A stretch of DNA of 6,385 bases from JAGOBX01 sp017999075 [NCBI: Candidatus Babelota bacterium] (GTDB lineage Bacteria; JAGOBX01): positions 1 through 6,385 of the forward strand of contig JAGOBX010000212.1 in assembly GCA_017999075.1 (NCBI GenBank), given 5' to 3'. Position numbers and translations under genes: made by a program. Positions 1 through 6,385 of this stretch are shown here, in pieces; position 1 is the first letter of the stretch; every line of letters starts with the position of its first letter. A model generated the notes under the pieces. The model was not told the DNA's origin and searched no databases. It worked only from the letters and a program-made list of their open reading frames with translations.

Positions 1-1
1 T

Positions 2-856
2 GTTGTCTGCGAAGAGTTTTGTAAAAATAAATTAATAGAACATTTGAAAAATAAAATAATGATATTGAGCGGCGGCCAGGCATTAAGAGGTTTGTATGAC
101 AGTGATTTGAAGATAATAGATAATTACGGGCCTGCTGAATGCACTGTGGTTTCTACCGCTAAAACATATAATATTGAAAATAAAAGTAAAAATATAACAA
201 TAGGAAAACCGATTAATAATGCCTTGATTTATATATTAGATAAATACAAATGTTTGCAGCCGATAGAAATAAGCGGTGAAATATGTATAGCAGGTGCAGG
301 GTTGGCGCGCGGATATTTGAATAATGAAAAATTAACAGCTGAAAAATTTATTGAATGGAATGGAAAAAGAATATACCGGACAGGAGATATCGGGAGATGG
401 AATGAAAATGGAGAAATTGAGTTTTTAGGCAGAATAGACGATCAGGTTAAAGTACGCGGATTTAGAATCGAACTTGGAGAAATAGAAATGGCTTTGTCAA
501 ACCATCCTTTAATCAGAGAAAATATAGTTTTAGCGAAAAAGTTAAAAGATGGAGAAAATGAACTGATAGCGTATTACACTTTGAAAAATCAAGAATTGGC
601 AGATAATCGAATTGGTGAATTGACTGAAAGTGAAAATTCTAATGATTTAAAAAAATTACAAAATAATATTAGTAAATCCGGAAATTTGAAATTAACAGTT
701 GGCGAGATTCGAGAATTTTTAGGAAAGACTCTTCCTTTATATATGATACCTGCGTATTTTATAGAACTTGAAAAAATGCCATTGAATTCCAGCAGTAAGA
801 TAGACAGGAAAAATCTTCCGCTTCCATCAGAAGAAGGTTTGATTAGAATCAGAGAA
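2..856 (+). other. Adenylation domain 1, C-terminal part only; predicted Leu-activating
   Basis: This domain adenylates an amino acid with ATP and loads it onto the following carrier protein. Motifs A1-A4 lie outside the window. Visible are A5 NYGPAE (122-139), A6 GEICIAGAGLARGYL (275-319), A7 YRTGD (374-388), A8 starting GRIDDQVKVRG (428-487), A9 LPLYMIP (731-751) and A10 SSSKIDRK (788-811), which keeps the catalytic Lys (797-799). Aligning by eye to the GrsA numbering gives L299 (65-67), G301 (71-73), N322 (122-124), V330 (146-148), V331 (149-151) and K517. From memory this tail equals that of the leucine code DAWFLGNVVK; positions 235, 236, 239 and 278 cannot be seen. A10 has Ser where Gly is usual (794-796). 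An unusual insertion of about 25-30 residues sits between A8 and A9. Confidence 0.93.
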
Positions 857-3800
857 TATAAGAATCCTGAAACCAAATCAGAAAAAATATTAGTGCAGAT
901 TTTAAATGAAGTTTTAGGAGTAAAGAAAATAAGTGTTTTGGATAATTTTTTTGAATTGGGCGGAGATTCTATAAAAGCAATACAGGTAATCGCCCGTTTA
1001 AATATGAAAGATTTTCATATTGAGATTAAAGATATTTTTCAATCTCCGGTCATAAAAGATTTAGCGCAAAAATTAGTAAAGAAAAAAAGAAAAATAGAAC
1101 AAATAAAAACAAGTGGAAAATCTCCCTTAACTCCAGTTCAGAAATGGTTTTTTGAACTTGAACATGGTAAAAAAGGGCATTTTAATCAGTCGTTGATGCT
1201 GGAAAGTTCAGAACGTATTGACGAAAATATTATAAAGACTGTATTGGGAAAAATAGTAGAACATCACGATGCGCTGAGAATGGTGTATAAAAAAAATGAT
1301 AATGAGATTATACAGGAATATAAAGACGAAGCTGAAATATATTTTGAAATAATGGATGTCTGCAAAATAACAGATTCAAAGAAGATAGTAGAAGAACATT
1401 GTCAAAAAATTCAATCTGGAATTAATCTTGAAACAGGGCCGTTAATGAAATGTGTCTTGTTTAGAACAGAAGAAAAAGATTTACTGCTTATAGTAATCCA
1501 TCATCTTGTGATAGACGGAGTGTCGTGGAGGATATTGCTTGAAGATTTGAATTACGGGTATAGCCTGGCATTGAATAAGGAGGAAGTAAAGTTCCCGTTA
1601 AAAACAGATTCGTTTAAAAAATATGCGGAAGAGTTAATTAAATACAGTACAACACCGCTATTATTAAAAGAATTGGAATATTGGCAGAAAATGATTGATA
1701 ATTCTGCACACGAATTTTTTAATGCTGTAATTTTATTAAAAAATATAAAAAATGAGACTTTAGTTTTAGAAAAAGAATTAACTGAAAAAATTTTGAGATC
1801 AGTTCATTTCGCGTATAATACAAAAATTAATGATATTCTGCTTGCAGCTCTTGCTGATGCATTTCATAAGAGTTTTGGAAAAGAAAATTTATTGGTTGAA
1901 CTTGAGACTCACGGCCGAGACGAAATATTAAGAGACATCAATATAAGCCGTACAATCGGCTGGTTTACTGCAATGTATCCTTTAATTCTCAAAAATTATG
2001 ATGATATATCAAAATTAATCAAAGAAACTAAAGAAGTGCTTAGGCGCGTGCCGAATAATGGAATAGGTTACTGGATATTAAAATATCTGACTCCTTATGA
2101 ACATACAAAATCCCTCCAATTTGATAAACTTCATCCGCAAGTGTTATTTAACTATTTAGGAGAAATGTCTTCGAATGAACAGTCAAAATCCATATTTGAT
2201 TTTTCACAAACAGGTTCGGGAAAAAGTATAAGCAGCGATTTTGAATTGAGGCATCCGATAGAAATTAATGCAGTTACAGTTGATAATAAAATTAATTTCG
2301 ACATTGCATATAATCCTGAAATATATTCACAACAACAAATACAATTATTTTTTGAAAATTATAAAACTGCGTTATCTGAAATTGCCGAACATTGTATTTC
2401 CAGGAATTATTCTGAAAAAACACCGTCGGATTATACAATCAAGAATATGTCAATAAGCGATTACGACATATTAAAAGATAAATACTGCGGAAATATTGAG
2501 GATATTTATCCGCTAACTTCTCTGCAGGAAGGAATGCTTTATCATTATATAGCAGATAATGCACAATCAGATATGTATTTTGAACAGACAACACTTACAA
2601 TTAATGAAGTATTAAACATCGAAAAAATAGAATACGCGTTTAATAAAATTATTAGTAGGCATAAGGCTCTGCGTGTGCGTATTGCATATAATGGATTAGA
2701 TGCGCCTAAACAGGTTGTTTTAAATAATAATTATCTTAATATTAATTATAATAATGCTAAAAATGAAACCGATATTAAACAGTTTATTGAAAATTATAAA
2801 GTTAAGGATAGAACCACAAAATTCAATTTGGAAAATGATTTGCTTTTAAGAGTTTCAGTTATTGAAACTGATGTAAGTCAATATGTAATGATTTTGAGTT
2901 TTCATCATTTAATAATTGACGGCTGGTGCAATGCAATAATTTTTAATGAGTATCAGAAAATTATGGCAGGCAAAGAAGAAGTGCTTGAACCTGCTATTGA
3001 TTATAAATTATATATAGATTGGCTGCAAAATAGAGATTATATTGCAGCTGAAGAGTTTTGGAGGGAATATCTTGATGGTTATGATACTCCCACAAAAATT
3101 GGTTTTATATATGATGAAACAAAAGATAATATATTTGCTGAAGATTCGCTTGAATTAGGCGAAGAAGAAACAAAAAAAATGATGCAGTTTACTTCATTTA
3201 ATAATATTACTGTTAACACGCTTTTAAATACTGCGTGGGGAATAGTTTTAGCAAAATATAATTTTACTTCAGACGCTGTTTTTGGAACTGTTCAATCAGG
3301 CAGACCGCCTGAGATAAAAGGTATTGAAAAGATGATGGGTCTTTGCATTAATACTGTTCCGGTCAGAATCAGGATAAATAAAAATGAATCGAATATTGAA
3401 CTGCTTAGAAGAATACAGAAAGAATCAATTTTATTGCAAGAAAACGGATATTTAAAACTGTCACGAATTAATTTTTTGAGTTCTTTAAAAAATGAACTTT
3501 TTAATCATATAATAGTTTTTGAAAATTATCCGTTTGAAATAAATGATAATGACAAGGATACCGTTTCCGGTAAAATTACGGATATTGATGTTTTTGAAAA
3601 AATTAATTATGATTTTCATATAACAGCGCATATATCTGATAAATTCAGAATTAATTTTTCATACAGTGAATCTTATTTTACAAAACAAAAAATTGAACTT
3701 TTGAAAACTCATTTGAAAAATATTTTGAATGAATTTATTAATAACCCGTCAGCAAATATTGAAAATATTTCAATATTAAGTGATTATGAAAAAAATATAT

Positions 3801-6301
3801 TTTTAAAATTCAGCAATCCGTATAAGGTTCAAAATATTCGAAAAACTGTAGTTGATTTTTTTGAAAGTAAGGTTTCGGAAAATCCGGATGCAATTGCTTT
3901 GTTGACAGTTGATAAAGAATTTACTTATAATTATATTAATTCGGAATCCAATCGATTGGCAAATTATTTAATAACGCATATGAAAGTATCGCCGGAGGAA
4001 ATAATAGCAATAGAATTGCCGCGTTCTGAAAAAATGATTATAGCTATATTAGGGGTATTAAAAGCAGGATGCGCATACCTTCCGGTTTCGTTGAATGAAC
4101 CTGAACCCAGGAAAAACAGAATGATTGAAATGGCCAAGGTAAGATATTCTATATCTGAAAATAAACAAAATAATAATAATATAGAAACAATATGTTTTAA
4201 TGAATTTCAAAAATTTGAACAGATATCAAATCCAACATTAGAAATTAAAATGAACAGCCTTGCTTATATAATTTTTACATCAGGTTCTACAGGAGAACCA
4301 AAAGGCGTTATGATAGAACATCTGAATTTATCCGATTATGTACAGACATTTTCGAGTTTTTTTAATATCAAAAACACTGATGTTGTTTTACAGCATCTGT
4401 CATATAATTTTGATGCTTCGATAGAAGAAATTTTTCCAATATTGACTCACGGAGGAAAACTTGCTCTTGCTCCATCGCTCGATGATACTACAGAATTTAT
4501 TGATTTTGTAAATAAAAATAAAATAACAGTAATTTCAACTGTGCCGGCGCTTTCAGAAATTTTTAACGAAAATGTTGAACGATTGACATCATTGAGAATT
4601 TTTATATGCGGCGGCGATACTTTGAAATATTCTTCAATTGATCGAATAATAAATTATTGTGATGTTTATAATACTTATGGCCCTACGGAAAGTACAGTAT
4701 GCGCCGCATATTTTAAAATTGAAAAAGAATATAAGAATATTCCTATTGGCAAACCGATTAATAACCGGAAAATAATTATTGTGGATCGTTTTGATAAAGA
4801 ATGTCCTGCTGGTGTTCCAGGAGAAATATTGATATCAGGCTCAGGGCTGGCGCGAGGGTATCTTAATGACGTTTTATTAACTTCTGAAAAATTCATTAAA
4901 TTGAACAATGAAATTTTTTACCGAACCGGAGATTCGGCAAGGTGGATGGAAGACGGAAATATAGAATTTTTAGGGAGAATAGATAATCAGGTGAAAATTC
5001 GTGGATTTAGAATCGAACTTTGTGAAATAGAAGCTGCTGTTTCCAAACATCCTGCTGTTAAAGACTCTGTTGTTGTTGCAAAAAAATTAAAAGGCGAAGA
5101 AAAGGAACTGGTAGCGTATTACACTTTAAAAATTGACGAGTCTGCGGATAATCGTATTGACGAACTTGCGGTTAATGAAAATTCTGAAGACCTGAAAAAT
5201 TTACAAATTCGTAAATCCGGAAATTTGAAGTCAGCAGCTGTTGAGATTCGTGAATTTTTAACAAAGTTTTTGCCTGCATATATGGTTCCGGCATATTTTG
5301 TGGAATTGAAAAAAATTCCGTTGACTGCAAGCGGTAAAATTGATAAAAAAAATTTGCCGAAACCGGTTGAATCTGAAAATTGTTTTGTTAAAAACGCTGA
5401 AACAAAGAATGAAATGTTGTTGGAAGAAGTTTGGAAAAAAGTTTTTAAAATGGATGGGATTGGTGTTAATCAGGATTTCTTTGAACTTGGAGGTGATTCA
5501 GTTAAACTTATTTCAATTGTTGCAGCTTGCCGTGGCATAGGCCTTAAAGTCACAGTTAAAGATATTCTTGAAAATAGGACAATCGAAAGGATTGTGAAAA
5601 ATATGGCTGGCGAATTCAGCGGTCTGCTGCAGATTCATAATGAATTCGGTAAAAAAAGTTTAATAGCGTTTCCTTTAATTATTGGGTTCGGTTATGCTAA
5701 TGCTGCTATGGCTGCTTATTTGAAAAAGCATACGCTTTATACTGTTGACTATAAAATATCGGATGATTTATTTGATGAATATTATAATGAAATAATTCGA
5801 GCAAATGTTGAAAAACCTTATTCTCTGTTCGGATATTCAGCAGGCGGTAATCTGGCGTTTGAATTTGCTAAATATTTGGAAATGCGCGGTGAAATGATTG
5901 AATTGTTATGGTTGTTTGATGCTCATCCTAAAACTGAAATATATGTTTCAACTAAAGAAGAATTCGATAAATTAGTTGGAGATATTCGGAAATCAGATGA
6001 TTATATTTCAAATGATGAAAAAAGAATCATTTCATTTGAAACTGAAAAACGTATCCGTGATTTATATTATAAAACATCAGAACATTATAACAATTATTTT
6101 AATAATTTGATTACAGATGGAAAAATATCCGCAGATATAATATGTATTTGCTCTCCTGAATCGGAAGTTAAGCCGGATTGGTCAAAATTTACAATGGGAA
6201 AATATGAAATTTTGAATGGTGCGGGCAAACACGAAGAAATGATGCAGTCTGAATATATAGCACAAAATTGTTCGTTTTTGAATATGCCGGATGAAAATTG
6301 A
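2..6301 (+). CDS. Non-ribosomal peptide synthetase, C-terminal part, (A)-T-E-C-A-T-TE, 5'-partial
   Basis: This is a multimodular NRPS that activates amino acids as adenylates, tethers them to phosphopantetheine arms, joins them and releases a peptide; such enzymes are cytosolic. The frame is open from base 2 with no stop before TGA at 6299-6301, so 2,099 residues are visible (numbered here from base 2). Domains by residue: partial A 1-285, T 290-359, E 373-797, C 832-1260, A 1283-1788, T 1799-1867, TE 1887-2099. The TTG at 44 could be read as a start, but the residues before it (including EEFCKNKLIEHL) fit the A-domain fold running into the SGGQAL segment, so the gene begins upstream. The terminal TE indicates that this is the last protein of its assembly line. 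Codon use is AT-rich throughout, with no internal stop or frameshift. The NRPS call is near certain; the product is unknown. Confidence 0.98.
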   Translation, partial: VVCEEFCKNKLIEHLKNKIMILSGGQALRGLYDSDLKIIDNYGPAECTVVSTAKTYNIENKSKNITIGKPINNALIYILDKYKCLQPIEISGEICIAGAGLARGYLNNEKLTAEKFIEWNGKRIYRTGDIGRWNENGEIEFLGRIDDQVKVRGFRIELGEIEMALSNHPLIRENIVLAKKLKDGENELIAYYTLKNQELADNRIGELTESENSNDLKKLQNNISKSGNLKLTVGEIREFLGKTLPLYMIPAYFIELEKMPLNSSSKIDRKNLPLPSEEGLIRIREYKNPETKSEKILVQILNEVLGVKKISVLDNFFELGGDSIKAIQVIARLNMKDFHIEIKDIFQSPVIKDLAQKLVKKKRKIEQIKTSGKSPLTPVQKWFFELEHGKKGHFNQSLMLESSERIDENIIKTVLGKIVEHHDALRMVYKKNDNEIIQEYKDEAEIYFEIMDVCKITDSKKIVEEHCQKIQSGINLETGPLMKCVLFRTEEKDLLLIVIHHLVIDGVSWRILLEDLNYGYSLALNKEEVKFPLKTDSFKKYAEELIKYSTTPLLLKELEYWQKMIDNSAHEFFNAVILLKNIKNETLVLEKELTEKILRSVHFAYNTKINDILLAALADAFHKSFGKENLLVELETHGRDEILRDINISRTIGWFTAMYPLILKNYDDISKLIKETKEVLRRVPNNGIGYWILKYLTPYEHTKSLQFDKLHPQVLFNYLGEMSSNEQSKSIFDFSQTGSGKSISSDFELRHPIEINAVTVDNKINFDIAYNPEIYSQQQIQLFFENYKTALSEIAEHCISRNYSEKTPSDYTIKNMSISDYDILKDKYCGNIEDIYPLTSLQEGMLYHYIADNAQSDMYFEQTTLTINEVLNIEKIEYAFNKIISRHKALRVRIAYNGLDAPKQVVLNNNYLNINYNNAKNETDIKQFIENYKVKDRTTKFNLENDLLLRVSVIETDVSQYVMILSFHHLIIDGWCNAIIFNEYQKIMAGKEEVLEPAIDYKLYIDWLQNRDYIAAEEFWREYLDGYDTPTKIGFIYDETKDNIFAEDSLELGEEETKKMMQFTSFNNITVNTLLNTAWGIVLAKYNFTSDAVFGTVQSGRPPEIKGIEKMMGLCINTVPVRIRINKNESNIELLRRIQKESILLQENGYLKLSRINFLSSLKNELFNHIIVFENYPFEINDNDKDTVSGKITDIDVFEKINYDFHITAHISDKFRINFSYSESYFTKQKIELLKTHLKNILNEFINNPSANIENISILSDYEKNIFLKFSNPYKVQNIRKTVVDFFESKVSENPDAIALLTVDKEFTYNYINSESNRLANYLITHMKVSPEEIIAIELPRSEKMIIAILGVLKAGCAYLPVSLNEPEPRKNRMIEMAKVRYSISENKQNNNNIETICFNEFQKFEQISNPTLEIKMNSLAYIIFTSGSTGEPKGVMIEHLNLSDYVQTFSSFFNIKNTDVVLQHLSYNFDASIEEIFPILTHGGKLALAPSLDDTTEFIDFVNKNKITVISTVPALSEIFNENVERLTSLRIFICGGDTLKYSSIDRIINYCDVYNTYGPTESTVCAAYFKIEKEYKNIPIGKPINNRKIIIVDRFDKECPAGVPGEILISGSGLARGYLNDVLLTSEKFIKLNNEIFYRTGDSARWMEDGNIEFLGRIDNQVKIRGFRIELCEIEAAVSKHPAVKDSVVVAKKLKGEEKELVAYYTLKIDESADNRIDELAVNENSEDLKNLQIRKSGNLKSAAVEIREFLTKFLPAYMVPAYFVELKKIPLTASGKIDKKNLPKPVESENCFVKNAETKNEMLLEEVWKKVFKMDGIGVNQDFFELGGDSVKLISIVAACRGIGLKVTVKDILENRTIERIVKNMAGEFSGLLQIHNEFGKKSLIAFPLIIGFGYANAAMAAYLKKHTLYTVDYKISDDLFDEYYNEIIRANVEKPYSLFGYSAGGNLAFEFAKYLEMRGEMIELLWLFDAHPKTEIYVSTKEEFDKLVGDIRKSDDYISNDEKRIISFETEKRIRDLYYKTSEHYNNYFNNLITDGKISADIICICSPESEVKPDWSKFTMGKYEILNGAGKHEEMMQSEYIAQNCSFLNMPDEN
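428..826 (+). repeat. Internal duplicated segment, copy 1 (C-terminal subdomain of A domain 1)
   Basis: This segment runs from A8 through A10 and is about two-thirds identical at protein level (88 of 131 aligned residues counted by hand) to 4973-5365. Exact shared DNA includes an 18-base match at 458-475, a 16-base match at 567-582 and a 19-base match at 672-690. The similarity extends through a normally variable loop, including DNRI-x-EL, ENS-x-DLK and KSGNLK, where unrelated A domains would differ. Confidence 0.85.
869..1078 (+). other. Peptidyl carrier protein (T) domain 1
   Basis: This domain carries the activated residue on a 4'-phosphopantetheine arm. The core motif FFELGGDSIKAIQV includes the attachment Ser at 968-970. 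The Asp before that Ser (GGDS rather than GGHS) is typical of carrier domains that precede an epimerization domain, which matches the next domain here. A Lys-rich linker (KKKRK, about 1079-1096) joins it to the E domain. A partner phosphopantetheinyl transferase is required but is not in the window. Confidence 0.96.
1118..2390 (+). other. Epimerization (E) domain
   Basis: This domain converts the L-aminoacyl or peptidyl thioester on the preceding carrier to an L/D mixture, so that the next condensation step takes the D form. All seven family motifs are recognisable: E1 LTPVQKWFFE (1127-1156), E2 HHLVIDGVSW (1499-1528) with the catalytic second His at 1502-1504, E3 NDILLAALADAF (1829-1864), E4 ETHGRDE (1904-1924) with the Glu that is catalytic in characterised E domains, E5 RTIGWFTAMYP (1949-1981), E6 PNNGIGYW (2051-2074) and E7 FNYLG (2147-2161). 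The GWFT and FNYLG motifs separate it from an ordinary condensation domain. E6 is odd: it has Trp where the usual GYG carries Gly. With both catalytic residues present, it is probably active. Confidence 0.96.
2495..3780 (+). other. Condensation (C) domain, DCL type
   Basis: This domain forms the peptide bond between the upstream donor, epimerized on carrier 1, and the aminoacyl group on carrier 2. Motifs are C1 YPLTSLQEGMLYH (2507-2545), C2 RHKALRVR (2657-2680), C3 HHLIIDGW (2903-2926) with the active-site second His at 2906-2908, C4 near YKLYIDWLQNRD (from 3002), C5 FGTVQSGRPP (3281-3310), then GLCINTVPVR and LFNHIIVFENYP. The LQEGMLYH form of C1 and DGW after the His pair resemble condensation domains that accept a D-configured donor, and its place right after an E domain supports this. 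A linker of about 100 bases (2391-2494) separates it from the E domain. Confidence 0.95.
3848..5365 (+). other. Adenylation domain 2, complete; predicted Lys or similar basic residue
   Basis: This domain activates the final building block. Motifs are A1-like FTYNYINSESNRLANYL, A2 LKAGCAYLPVSL (4058-4093), A3 LAYIIFTSGSTGEPKG (4259-4306), A4 FDASIEE (4409-4429), A5 TYGPTE (4673-4690), A6 GEILISGSGLARGYL (4820-4864), A7 YRTGD (4919-4933), A8 starting GRIDNQVKIRG (4973-5032), A9 LPAYMVP (5270-5290) and A10 ASGKIDKK with catalytic Lys at 5336-5338. Specificity positions by alignment to GrsA are D235, A236, E239, S278, I299, G301, T322, V330, C331 and K517. This differs at one position from the Lys code DAESIGSVC that I recall for bacitracin synthetase. 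The acidic Glu at 239 also fits a cationic side chain. Oddities are Ser for the usual Asp in motif A2 and Cys for the conserved Gly in A8 (5021-5023). The function is sure; the substrate is moderately supported. Confidence 0.96.
4973..5365 (+). repeat. Internal duplicated segment, copy 2 (C-terminal subdomain of A domain 2)
   Basis: This is the partner of 428-826. Exact DNA matches lie at 5003-5020, 5112-5127 and 5211-5229. It is two codons shorter than copy 1, lost just before KSGNLK. It differs from copy 1 in carrying Cys rather than Gly in the A8 motif. Confidence 0.85.
5396..5600 (+). other. Peptidyl carrier protein (T) domain 2
   Basis: This is the carrier of the last module, holding the final amino acid and then the full-length chain before release. 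The core is FFELGGDSVKLISIV, with the phosphopantetheine attachment Ser at 5498-5500. It sits between adenylation domain 2 and the thioesterase with short linkers, the usual layout of a termination module. Confidence 0.95.
5660..6298 (+). other. Type I thioesterase (TE) domain, chain release
   Basis: This is an alpha/beta-hydrolase domain that takes the finished peptide from carrier 2 onto its serine and releases it by hydrolysis or cyclisation. The nucleophile lies in FGYSAGG (Ser 5837-5839), the acid is the Asp of LFDAHP (5918-5920), and the His is in GAGKHEEMM (6230-6232). The N-terminal strand IAFPLIIGFG (5663-5692) corresponds to the oxyanion-hole region. The order and spacing, the GYSAG nucleophile elbow and the ADI strand followed by G-x-H-x-E-M resemble the surfactin synthetase TE as I remember it. 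About 213 residues is slightly short of the usual 230 or so but includes the full triad. Whether the product is linear or cyclic cannot be told from sequence alone. Confidence 0.95.
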
Positions 6302-6325
6302 AAGCCGAATTATTTTTAAAATGAA

Positions 6326-6374
6326 ATTGTAAAATGTCATGCGGTCATTTTTTTATAATGACACAATTTACAAT
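6326..6374 (+). terminator. Possible AT-rich terminator hairpin after the NRPS gene
   Basis: An inverted repeat begins 25 bases after the stop codon. ATTGTAAA (6326-6333) pairs with TTTACAAT (6367-6374) and TGTCAT (6335-6340) pairs with ATGACA (6358-6363), with a small internal loop between them. The apical loop contains a run of seven T (6348-6354). A second GTCAT at 6344-6348 can compete for the same ATGAC. The stem is weak in G/C and the T-run lies inside the loop rather than after the stem, so this is not a textbook intrinsic terminator. The rest of 6302-6385 shows no gene. Confidence 0.45.
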
Positions 6375-6385
6375 ATATTATAATC

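Noticed and set aside
589-876. Open frame of 95 codons on the - strand
   Set aside because: It lies wholly inside the A domain 1 coding sequence, opposite conserved motifs A9 and A10, and shows no recognisable family features.
1077-1110. A-runs in the Lys-rich linker as a site for programmed slippage or a frameshift
   Set aside because: The main frame passes straight through with all downstream domains in frame, and no alternative product is evident.
1118-2390. Reading this region as a second condensation domain
   Set aside because: The HHxxxDG motif is shared by both families, but GWFT (E5), FNYLG (E7), ETHGRD (E4) and the PVQKWF start identify an epimerization domain.
2268-2456. Open frame of 62 codons in another + frame
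   Set aside because: It falls in the end of the E domain and the E-C linker and encodes a low-complexity Ile/Lys/Leu-rich product typical of shifted AT-rich sequence.
4675-4908. Open frame of 77 codons on the - strand
   Set aside because: It is antisense to A5-A6 of A domain 2, where the + strand protein is clearly conserved; the frame is a by-product.
5340-5540. Open frame of 66 codons in another + frame
   Set aside because: It overlaps carrier domain 2, whose FFELGGDS motif is in the main frame; there is no sign of a real second gene.
6354-6384. TATAAT sequences at 6354-6359 and 6379-6384 as possible promoters
   Set aside because: There is no convincing -35 box at 16-19 bases upstream of either one, and such hexamers arise easily in AT-rich intergenic DNA.

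Overview
The window is almost entirely one protein-coding reading frame on the + strand. It is the 3' part of a very large non-ribosomal peptide synthetase (NRPS) gene. The frame is already open at position 2 and ends at a TGA at 6299-6301, giving 2,099 visible residues. The true start lies upstream of the window. The TTG at 44-46 is an internal leucine codon inside an adenylation domain, not a credible start.

The domain order is: adenylation domain with its N-terminal half missing (2 to about 856), carrier protein (about 869-1078), epimerization domain (about 1118-2390), condensation domain (about 2495-3780), complete adenylation domain (about 3848-5365), carrier protein (about 5396-5600), and type I thioesterase (about 5660-6298). 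In short: (A)-T-E-C-A-T-TE, which is the end of an assembly line. Every catalytic motif I looked for is present. The last-but-one module should load an amino acid and epimerize it to the D form. The C domain has D-donor/L-acceptor signatures and should join it to the amino acid loaded by the last module. The thioesterase should then release the chain by hydrolysis or cyclisation.

Specificity residues read by eye suggest leucine for the first A domain (visible positions L, G, N, V, V and K) and lysine or a similar basic residue for the second (D, A, E, S, I, G, T, V, C and K). The predicted end of the peptide is therefore D-Leu followed by L-Lys. This is inference from remembered codes. The product and its family are not identified.

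The DNA is strongly AT-rich, with A/T-ending codons and many runs of A and T. This suggests a low-GC bacterium, such as a clostridial Firmicute or another AT-rich lineage, but nothing here fixes the taxon. The C-terminal subdomains of the two A domains share an unusual inserted segment and are about two-thirds identical, with exact DNA repeats of 16-19 bases. This points to duplication or gene conversion within the gene. After the stop, 84 non-coding bases remain. They hold an AT-rich inverted repeat with a T-run that may act as a terminator.
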